Shown: one piece after another, positions 41,589 through 53,500 of the stretch
Layout of the letters: the number at the start of each line of letters is the position of its first letter
Position numbering within the stretch: position 1 is the stretch's first letter
DNA from: Hippopus hippopus
Lineage: Eukaryota > Mollusca > Bivalvia > Cardiida > Cardiidae
DNA: 64,000 nt
Assembly: GCA_946811185.2 (NCBI GenBank)
Contig: OX328109.1
Coordinates: forward strand, 4,650,001-4,714,000
Direction of reading: 5' to 3'
Notes under the pieces: generated by a model
The model's database searches: none
Told to the model about the DNA's origin: nothing
What the model saw: only the letters and a program-made list of their open reading frames with translations
Made by a program: the position numbers and the translations under genes

Positions 41589-44500
41589 CTGAAAATAAAA
41601 AAAGAAAAATAATGATTGATTTTTTTTCAGTTCTATTCATCAATAATTTTACAATGAAATACAGACTTTAGGAAACCTTCTTGTCCCTCACATTTTAGAC
41701 AAATTCAGTTAAGATATCCATGAATGTCAATCAAACGTTTTGCTCCTACATTTCTTATAAGCAAAATTTAATCCTTTACCTAAAATCTTGTGTTTTAAGA
41801 ACTCCAAGGACAAATGGCACTGGAAAACATTGTGGGAAAGGAGAAAATGTTGGTAACCAGCATTTTTACCTTTTCTCACAATATTTTCTTGCACTTTCAA
41901 AGACAATCTCATCATTTGAGCCACATTAAATTTGTTGCCTGCAAGTGATTTCAATTTGCACAAATCTTATAGAGTTAAACTTACAACTTTGATCTACTTC
42001 CTCTTATCAACATTGCAAAATATTTTTGTTACATCAATCAAACCTATTGAAAGTGAAAAAAAAAAAAACTCAATGCAATTTTTCCATTAACCACAATTTC
42101 TTTCAAAAGTGGTCAGCAGCAAGACTGCTACAGATGGTAAAATTTCAAACACAAGTAACACTGGTTTAGTTTACCTGTCATCACTACTTGATATCTTTCT
42201 CTTTCTTGGGCGTGGTTTAACCTCCTCTTGATGGGCATCTGTGGTCAATTCCTTAGAGGTTGAAAAAAGTCTGATCCCTGTAAAACACATAAGCAATAGA
42301 CCCTGTCATAGTGGCCAGCTGTATTCACCCTTTACTACACAAGCCTGGGTTTTAACAACTTTGAGGGAAAAGACCTTTTCCTCAAGTAGCCAGCATTTTC
42401 GCCTTTCCCACAATGTTGTCTAACCTTTCAAAAACAGATCTCATCATCTGAACCTCATTTAATTTTCGTCCTCAAGTGTATTCATTTTGGATTGATTGAT
42501 TGAATGGTGCTTCAGGCCACTTTCAACAATATTTCAGTCATATCACAGCAACAGCTCACATATTCATGTATTTCCTGGGTTTCACCAGAACTAGGCTAGG
42601 GCTCTGAAGTGTCTTGCACAAAGACACTCCCACAAAAAACACAGTGGATCCAGCAAGGCTTGAACCCTGGGCCTCCAGGTCATGAGTCCTTCACTTAATC
42701 AGTGAGCCACACAGGATTCCTGCATTCAATTTGGAAAAACCTAGCATTTTGTCATTTCGTATCCGGTTAACATTCTCAATGCCTGTAGAACAACACAGCC
42801 TTGCTGACGTGGAATAAAGGGCACATGAAACCAACCAGACGAAAATAGAGGCAGGATCCAACCAGGGTAGGTTTTGCAAACAGAATGAGGCATACAATAT
42901 TTACTGGTATAATAGAACTTGCTTAATTGATCAAATTTCTGTTTATTTTGTTGCCACTGGTTGCCAATATGGGCTACACCCTCTGAAGACTGTTAGTTTT
43001 GTTACGGGGATAGTGCAAGACACAGGACGAAAACCATCCTAATTTATGCCTGGTTCTTTAACATGCTCTCTGTATAGCACACTGGACCTTGGTTTAAAGT
43101 GTCATCCAAAAAAAAAATTATTTACTATAGATTGCCAGCCATGGGACTTGAACCCACAAGTAACCCAAGACTTGATTATCTACCACCTGAGCTATACGGG
43201 CTGGTCTAGAACTTACTTTGATTGAATTTGCATTTATTTATTGTTGCCACTGGTTGCCTATATGGGTGACATCCATCAAGGCTGTTAATTATGTTATGGG
43301 GAATAGTGCAAGATACGAAATGAAATCATAAGTTACGCCTGATTCTTTACCATGCGCATGTATAGCACCATCACGTGGGATCTCTGTTTAAGGTCTCATC
43401 CGAAAGACTATTGGTAATCTTAGATGGCCGGCCATGGAAGTCAAACCCAGTCAACCCACACCATAAAGTGACCGAAACATGATGTTTACCAGTCTTGCAC
43501 TCTACCACCTGAGCTGTACTGGCTGGTCAAGAGAACTTGCTTGACCTCAGCTTAGATCAGCTGACCAACACTTTTTCTAGCCTTTCTTATTTGCATACAT
43601 TAAAGGGAAGTAAATATGCTAGCCATAAAAGCTAGCAAGAACAGAGTGCTATTTTCATAAATGAAGTACGGTACATGTATTTACTTCTTACCTTCTTCTG
43701 GACTGTCATCTCTGGATTTTGTGTCAAAATAGCTGTTACTGGTATCTAGCTCACTGCAAAATAGCAACACAATACCAGTCGAATATTTTTTGTGTGGCAG
43801 GAGACAACTTATGTAGATTCTGTGGCATGTGGAAAAATGGCCTGTAGTGAGCATTTTCTCATTTTCCCACAATATTTTCTGTTATGTATTAATCATTTCC
43901 AAAACATGTTTTAACAACCCTAAAGCAGGTTTTTGAAAAGACTTTTGAGAACATTTAGATACAGGAGAAAATGTCATTGTCTCCTTTTTCCACAATGAAA
44001 CTGATTATAGCGATACATACACTTTTTTGCAACACAAACATTATAATAACATTTGTGTACATTAAGAACTTAATGTAATGTCCAAGTCAATATTTTACAC
44101 GAGTTTAACTAACTTTTGCAAAGTTTACAGTTTTCTAAATATTCTGAGAATTTTTTGCAGCAATCTCTTTACTCTTTACCAAATGAGGTAATTTTGGTCT
44201 GCTGAAATTGAAAGAATTTGCAGACGACAAATTTAGAGTGGCCAAAAAGGTGGTAGGTATTTTTATCTGTAAGGGAAGAAAACACTGTGGAAAATGGAGA
44301 AAATGCTCGTTATGAGCATTTTCTCCTTTTCCACAGTGTTTTCAAATGCCATCAAACTCAGAGCCGTAACTAGAGGCGCTTGAGCGCCTGTATCGCTCCA
44401 CAGGCCTGATATTTCTATAATGGCGAAAGGAAGTTTTTAACAATTATCATTCAATCCTGCATTTTAGCTCACTGAAGAAACAATTTGGTAGACAACCACC

Positions 44501-47500
44501 ATAGGAACTTACCTGCAAAACAACAATGAAATCCAATGAATAGTTTTAGAGAAGAAATTTTTCATAGATTTTACTTTATACCATAAAAGGAAAATGAGTC
44601 TCCCATAAAAGCCATGTTTTTTGACAGATCTTTTTTTTTTTTTAAGGAATTCTGTAAACCTGTATCTAAGGAACATTCCTGCAAAATAATAATGCTATCC
44701 AAATAGCGGTTTGGGAGGAGAAGATTTTTAAAGGTTTTTTACTTTGGTTGCCATGGCAACCAGAATTCTTCATGGAACACAATTATTTGAAGGAATTTGA
44801 AAGAGGACCACCAATTCCTGTGAAATTTGGTAAAAATCCAGTCAATAGTTTCTGAGGAGAAGTTTTTTAAAGAAAAAAATTACGGACGCACGCACGGACG
44901 AACGGACGCACGCACGCACGACGGACACAACGCCATGACAATAGCTCGCTGGCCGAAGACAACCACCATAGGAACTTACCTGCAAAACAACAATGAAATC
45001 CAATGAATAGTTTTAGAGAAGAAATTTTTCAAAGATTTTACTTTATACCATAAAAGGAAAATGAGTCTCCCATAAAAGCCATGTTTTTTGACAGATCTTT
45101 TTTTTTTTAAGGAATTCTGTAAACCTGTATCTAAGGAACATTCCTGCAAAATAATAATGCTATCCAAATAGCGGTTTGGGAGGAGACGATTTTTAAAGGT
45201 TTTTTACTTTGGTTGCCATGGCAACCAGAATTCTTCATGGAACACAATTATTTGAAGGAATTTGAAAGAGGACCACCAAAGGAACATTCCTGTGAAATTT
45301 GGTAAAAATCCAGTCAATAGTTTCTGAGGAGAAGTTTTTTAAAGAAAAAGTTTACGGACGGACGGACGGACGGACGGACACACGACGGACACAACGCCAT
45401 GACAATAGCTCTCTGGCCTTTGGCCAGTGGAGCTAAAAACCATGGTTTATCTGGGAAAGGCTTAAAAGCAGGCCTGATAATGAAAAAAATAAGCAAAATA
45501 TTTTAAAACAAAAATGTTATAATTGATACTTGTTTTATAATTTGCATACATGAATAATTTCGACTAATTTCGAAGTCAATATATATCAGGCATGAGTTTT
45601 ACCTATGTTACGCAAAGTTTACCTTTCTAAATACTCTGAGAGTTTCTTTGCAACAAAGTCTTTCACCCCTTTGGTTAAATCACAGTATGAATTGAGCTGT
45701 TCTTCTGTTGACACATCTTTTTGTTTATCTGGCCTGAGAAAATAAGACAGTACATGTTTCAGAAATACCAAGCCTATTTTTTCATCAACAGCCTGTCTCT
45801 ACTCTTAGCTAGGTAGCAAAATTTATTTCTTTTTTGAAAGAATAAAGCATTTCCACACAACAAAAATATTGGGAATGTCTTTGAAAGGGAAGAGGGCATT
45901 GTAGAAAAGAAAGGAAAAACTGGTAACCACCATTTCTCCTTTTTCCACAATGTTTTCATAAGTCTTTTTTCATCAGAGTTGTTTTAACATACAGGGTGTT
46001 TCATAATATGTGTCCTTATTCTAAACATGAATATTCTCTACACATGTAAGTTTAAAATAAATGGAAAGCCACCACCTTTTTGCAGACATAATAAAATTTC
46101 ATTTGATATATAATACACAGACATTACCTAAACATTCTTTGATACACTACACTATTTCTTACAAGTCCATTTCACAACAAGCGTCCTGCATAACGTCAGT
46201 TCTGGGACTTTAAAGAACGTCAACTCTTTGTTTAAAGATTATCCTAGAAGCGTACAGGTTTACAAGCAGCAAAATGAGTTTAGAGCAACAGAGAAATCGG
46301 GCTTTCATATTGAAAAACTGTTACACCATGAGGCAATTACCTCATGGTTTGTTTTCAGTGCAGATGGTATATTGGTTTCCATGTTTTTCGCAGATGGCAA
46401 GGACAATGTCGACACAGTAAATAAGGAGGGCTATCTGATTATTCTGAGGAAGAATTTCATTCTGATGCCAAAAGAAAAATGTATTAACATTGAAGACACG
46501 GGTACTAGTACATGCATTTGATTTTAGCAAGGAGGAGCCACTCAACACATGACTGGAAGCATAATTAAATGACTTTCAAAAGAATCCAGGCAAAAGTTAA
46601 TTTCTTCCAAGAATGGTTACACACTCTAACCCTCCAGATTTTTACTTGTAAGGTGCATTATAAAAGGTGTACAGCCCAATGTCAGGAGACACTTAGGTAG
46701 GACTTTAAAGCCGCAATCAAGAAAGAACTTTATGAAAATAGCGAAGCGGGGGGGGGTTTTTTTTTTTTTTTTAGAAGAATTGTAATGAAAAACTCACAAT
46801 AAACTCGACGTCAGAATTGCTCAGAGTAGACGTCGTTGTTGGAAAATGGACTTGTCGGAAAAAGTGTAGTGTAATAACTATTTTAAGAGTAATGTCTATG
46901 TGCTACATATCAAATGAAATTGTATTATGTTTGCAAAAAAGTTGGCAGCTTTCAATTCAGTTTAAATTGAAATTAGTAGAAAATATTGACTCTTAGAATA
47001 AAGACAGATAATATGAAACACCCTGTATATATCTTGGTAAAGGGGAAAATTAAATTTTCTTACTGGAGAAAGGATGAAAAAGTATGAGAATAAGAACCAA
47101 AACAAAAGACCCAGTATTAATTCTTACAGATTTAGAAATTAAGTTGATTTTGCAGATACTGTGGATCATCAATGACCATTACAGAATGTGTAAAACATGA
47201 TAAGCCATCACAGAATGTGCATTATGTGCTTTGCCATTACATTATGTGCAGAGCACAATCAGTCATCACGAACAAGAGGGCCCTGGATCGCTCACCTGAA
47301 TTTTTGAGAGGACCATAGCCATTTTTTTTTTTGAAGTATTGAAATTTTGGAAACAAAATCATTATTTTGCCAAGCAATTTTGAAAAGGTCACCTGTAAAA
47401 ATCATTTCAAAATCTGTCACCACCCCTACAATCATCACCATAGCCATGTTTTTGACGAATCAGAATTCTGCAAATAAATTTTGGTATAGGTCACCCAAGG

Positions 47501-50500
47501 ACCATTTCTTGAACAAGAGCAGATGCCCGATAGTGGCTGAAAATATTAAGTCGAACAAGAGCACCGCATGTGGGTGCCAACGACTGGCTGTTGGGTGCTG
47601 GATAGTAAGTTAAAATTTTAAGTCGAAAAAGGAGCATAATTTGGACAAAATGATTTCAGAGTTATCTGCCCTTGTTGGGTTGCTCTTTTACTAGTGAACA
47701 ATTATTCCAAGTTTCAAGTACATGTGTTGAGTGGAAGCTGAGATATAACAAAATGTCAAAGTTTTTGCACAATGACAACAACAACAACGCAGATGACAAC
47801 AACAGGGCTATGACAATACCTCAATATTTTCTTCGAAAACAGCCAAGCTAAAAAAAGGGGCATAATATAACGATAATTTCTGTGAAATTATTTCAAAATC
47901 TGACCAGTGGTTTCAGACAAGAAGAATTTTTAAGAATTTCTACATGGACATATAGTGCAAATAGCCCCCCACCACCACAGCCATGTTTCTTGACGGATCA
48001 AAATTTCGCAAACAAGTTTTCAAAAGGGGCACCAAAGGAACATTTCTGTGAAATAATTTCAAAATCTGACGAGTGGTTTAAGAGAAGAGGAATTTCAAAG
48101 AATTTCTTTAGGTCCATACAGTTCAAAGAGCCCCCCCCCCCTCCCCAACGGCCATATTTTTCAACGGATAAAAATTTCGCAAACAAGTTTTGAAAAGGGT
48201 CACCCAAGGAACATTTCTGTGAAATTATTTCAAAATCTGACAAGCAGTTTCAGAGGAGAAGATTTTTTAAAGAATTTCTTAGAAAATTCCATTTGGTTGC
48301 CATGGCAACCAGAGTTTTTGATGGAATCAAATTCTGTGAACAAATCTTAAAGAGAACCTCCCAAGGAACATTCCAGCCAAGTTTGGTCCAAATTGGCCCA
48401 ATGGTTTAGGAGGAGAAGATGTTTAAAGAATTGTTGAAATCGCACGACGCAAAGAGCCCCCCACCACCACCACGGCCATGTTTTTCGAAGGATCAAAATT
48501 TTGCAACCAATTTTTGAAAAGGGTCACCCAAGGAACATTTCTGTGAAGTTATTTCAAAATCTGACAAGCGGTTTCTTCAGAGAAGATTTTTAAATAATTT
48601 CTTAGAAAACTCCATTTGGTTGCCATGGCAACCATAGTTTTTGATGGAATCAAATTCTGTGAACAATTTTTAAAGAGGACCTCCCAAGGAACATTCCAGC
48701 CAAGTTTGGTCCAAATTGGCCGAGCAGTTTAGGAGGAGAAGATGTTTAAAGAATTGTTGACGCCGCAAGACGGACGATGCACGACAGATACAACGTGATC
48801 CTAAAAGCTCCCCTTGAGCATGTTGTGCTCAGGTAAGCTAAAAATGCAGATCAAGATTAGCCACCACAGAATGTGTAGATCATAAGTCATCACAGAATAT
48901 ATAGAACAAATTGAGCCTTCAAAAAATGTAAAGCTTGCAAAAAGTCATCACAGAATGACTTTTGTATAGATCATAATTTGCCATACAGAATGTGTAGGTC
49001 ACATAAAGACATAACATTATGTCTAGAGCACAATTATCTTTGTTGATCAAGATTAGCTATCACAGAATGTGTAGATCAAGATTAGCCATCACAGCATGAG
49101 CAGATCATGATAAGCCATTTCACTATGAGTAGGTCACAATTAGTTATACAATCTTTGTAGATCAAGATAAGCCATTACAGAAAGTGCAGAAAATGTTAGC
49201 CCTCACAGAATGTGTAGACCATGATCCAATGTAAGCTATCACAGTATTTGTAGATCACGATTAGCTATCATAGAATGTGTAGATCATGATTAGTCATAAA
49301 AGATTGTGTGAAGTATTGTGAGCAAACACAGAAAAGGTAGATCATCACAATAACCAATTTCACAATCTTAAGGTCAAGATAAGCCACCATGGAATGTGTT
49401 GATTAGCCATGTAGACAACAATGAGCCACCACACAATGTGTAGATTTTAATCAGCCATCTCAAATTGTGTAGATGATAAGCTATTACAGAATGTGTAGAT
49501 CACAGTTTGCCACCACAGAACATGTATATCACAATTACCCATCCCTAAATGTGTAGATCAAGTCATCACCAAAAGAGTAGATCATGATAAGCTATCATAG
49601 AATGTGTAGATCACAACTGGCTATCTCAGAGCTACTACAGAATGTGTAGATCTTCATCAGCCATCTCAAGTTGTGTAGATCACAATAGCAATCACAGAAA
49701 GCGTAGATCACGATTGGCCACCACAGAACATGTATGTCACAATTAGCCATCTCAGAATGTATAGATCAAGTCACCACCAAATGAGTAGATTACAATAAGT
49801 CATCATAGAATGTGCAGATCTCAATTTGCTATCAAGGAATGTGTAGATCATGACTTGCCCTCTCAGAATATTTAGATCATGATTAGTCATCACTGAATGT
49901 TTAGATCATGATTTGTTACAACAGAATGGAGACTATGCTCAGCCTTTTGAGAATGTATATCACTTTTTGTCTTCAAAATATGTGAAGATCATTTTTAGCC
50001 CTCATGGAATGTGTGGATCATGATTATCTTCTTCAAAATTTTTAGATATGTAGATCAGAATTTGCCATTTCACAGAATGTGTAGATAATGATAAGCCCTC
50101 AGAGAATGTGTAGATCATGTTAAGCTTAAAACTTCATGAGTATCATGATAAGCTAATAGAGAATGTGTAGATCATGATTTACTATTTCAAAATATATAAA
50201 TCATAACTAGCCATTTTTGAATGTGTAATGTTTAGGCATCAAAGAATATGTAGATCATGATTAATCCAACATAGCATGTGTAGATCATGATAAGCATCGT
50301 AGTATGTGAGGATGGTGATAAGCTTTAGAGAATTTGTAGATCCTAATATGCCATCACAGAATGTATAGATCATGTTTAGTTATTCTGGAATGTGTAAGTC
50401 ATGATCAAGCATCACAAATTAAGAATATCCTGATAAGCCATTTGAAAATATGTAGATCCTTAATAGTCATTTCATGATAAGCCATTAGAGAAAGTGTAGA

Positions 50501-53500
50501 TCACATTTAGCCATTTCAAAATGAGTAGATCATGATAAGCCATTACAAAATGTGTACATCATGATAAGGAATCACAAGAAAGTGCAGATCACAATTAACC
50601 ATTTTAGAATGTGTAGATCATGATTAGCCATCAAAAAATGTGTAGATCTAGATTAGACATCAAAGAATGTGAACACCAAAATTTGTCTTCATTGTATGTG
50701 TAGATCATGATAGAATGTAGATTATTAAGAAAGCAATCACAGAATATAAAGATAAAAAAAAGCCTTTCACAGAAGAATGAGCAGATCATGATTAGTCATT
50801 AAAAAGATAATGATGAGCCATAAAAAATGTGTAGGTCATGACTAGGCATCAAAGAATGTGTAGATCATGATTAGCCATCATAGGATGTGAAGACCATGAT
50901 TACCCATAACAAAGTGTAGATCATGTCTAGCCATCACAGAATGTGAAGATCATGATTAGCCATCAAAGAATGTGTAGATCATGACTAGCCATCAAAGAAT
51001 GTGTAGATCACAATGATCTATCATCGAATATGTAGATCATTAAAAGCCATCTCAAAATATGTACATCGTAATAATCTATCATGAAATGTGAAGATCATGA
51101 TAAGCCATCACAGAATGAGAAGACCATAATTAGTCATCACAGAATGTGTAGATCAAGATAAACCATCACAGAATGTGTAGATCATGATTTAGCCATCACA
51201 GAATGTGTAGATCATGATTAGCTATTAAAAAGATTATGATTAGCCATAAAAAAAGTGTAGATCATGACTAGCCATAATTAGAAATAGCCTTTATAGAATG
51301 TGTAGATAATGATAACCTGTCACAGAAAATGTAGATCATGATAAGCCTTTTCAGATTATTATGAGATAATGATAGAATATGTAGATTATGAGAAATCATT
51401 ACAGAATGTGTAGATAGAAACAAAAAATCACACAGTTCACAATTTGCCATAACAGAATGTAAAGATCATGATTAGTCAATCACAGAATGTGTAGATCATG
51501 ATTAGCCAATACCGAATGTGTAGATCATGATTAGTCAATCAAAGAAAGTGTAAATCAAGATAATTACATGTATGTTACCATGTGTAGATCACAGTTTGCC
51601 ATTACAGAATGTATGGATTTTGACGAGCCATAGCAAAATGTGTAGCTAATAATTACAGAATGTGTAGATCATGATTAGGCAGCAAAATTTTTGTAGATCA
51701 TTATAGAATGATCTCAGAATTTGTAGTAAGGTCTTCAAACTTTAGGTTTCAGGTTTCACCCTTTACCATACAATCCCTGGTTTTAATGACCCTGGGGAAG
51801 AAGTCTTTTAAAAAAACATTGTGGGAAAAGGAGAAAATTCTGGTAACCAGCATTTTCTCCTTTTCCCACAATGTTTTCAAACCTACCAAAGATAAGTTCC
51901 ATCATTTGAGCAACGTTAAAATTGCCATCTGCAAATGCTTTCAATTTGGACCAGTATAGGATTTTGTTGTTTGGTAAAGAGTTAAGGTACCCAATTTGAC
52001 ATGTTATGGAACATACTGGCAAAAGTAAACAGGAAATTGCAATATATTGGTCAATATTCATTGCATTCATCACACATTAAAAGAATAAAAACTTTTCTAT
52101 ATCAAATTGTTATGAACACATTTCATTACAAAGTTCACCTTTGCTGCAAGGGTAAATCAAGATCAGACTGCAAAGAAATGGGCAGTCTGGTCCCTGATCT
52201 AGTCTGTTTTCTTTGCTAAGACATCCAGGGCTAAAGCAACCTTAAAATTACAGTTATTTGGGTCTGCCTGTAAGCTGTACATTATTCTTTATGCAATTTC
52301 AGTTTCTGATGGTGTAGATCAGCATTAGACTGCGCAGAACATGCAGCCTTATCTTTGACAAACATTTAGATATTTTCTGCAAAATTCTGAAACAAAAAGC
52401 CCTTAAAATTCTGATGCTTGGCGTTATTTTTACAAATGATTATACCACCCTATTTCAACTAAATGATAAATACAAGACTTTTGGACTTCAAAGTATCTGC
52501 AGATGACAAATGATATGCAGCTCAAGTACTGGTATGGGTTTCTTAAAGGGTAGAAAACATTGTGTGAAAAAGAAGAAAATGCTGGTTACTAGCATTTTCT
52601 CCTTTTCCCACAATGGTTTCAAGTTGTCTTCTGCAGTGTAGTTATAGATTGTTTGGTTATTTAAAAGTATGAATTGTTTGGTTATTTGATAATCAAACTG
52701 TAAATCCTTCACCAAACAATCCTGAGGAAGAATGCTACTGAAAAAAATGGGTGTAAAAGAGAAAATGGTGGTAGCAAGCATCTCTTTTTTCCCACACAGT
52801 TTTCTACCCTTTCAGTGACAAATCCCACATTCAGTTGGTTGTCAGTGTATGTTGGGAATATGGACCAGTCTAAAGTTTTACATATGATAATGAATTACGA
52901 AAATACCCATCAGTACCAAGTTATTACCTCAGTGATGGTAAGGACTTCAACTGTTTATTCTCATCATGTTTTTTCTCCCTTGCTTCTGGGTCTGTTGGAA
53001 GGAAAACATATTTTTCAATGTTTGGATACAATACTTAACTCTTTACTGAACAACAGAATTTCAGATTCCACTAAACTGGAAGCATTTCATATTTCAGATA
53101 TGGCTAAAATTTTGGATTTGTCCTTGAAAGAAACATTGTGAGAAAAGGAGAAAATGCTGGTTACCAGCATTTTCTCCTTATCCCATAATAATGTTTCCAA
53201 AGCAAAAAATCCCTTGGGTCATTAAAACTTTGGATTGTGTGGTAAAGAATTTACCCATAACATTCCAAAACAAAGTTCAGAGGCAAGAAGTTTTCAGAGG
53301 CAAGCATCTTAAATGGGACTTATCTGTGGAAGGATAGAAAACATTGTGGGAGGTTGGGGAAAATGCTGAGGTTTGTTCAGTAAAGTTTTAAAATAAAGAC
53401 ATCCTCTCAGATGGTGATATAAAGTAGCAGTGACTAACAGTGACATCGAGCATTCCAAATAGCCCAGTGGTCAGAGCACTCATCCTGTACACAAGGGTCC

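Noticed and set aside
46228..46521. Stand-alone 97-aa gene
   Set aside because: It is a fragment of the mariner-type transposase; neighbouring conserved blocks carry stops.
48845..51727. Regular short repeats resembling a CRISPR array
   Set aside because: Units are contiguous and diverged without unique spacers, and the genome is eukaryotic with the array inside an intron.
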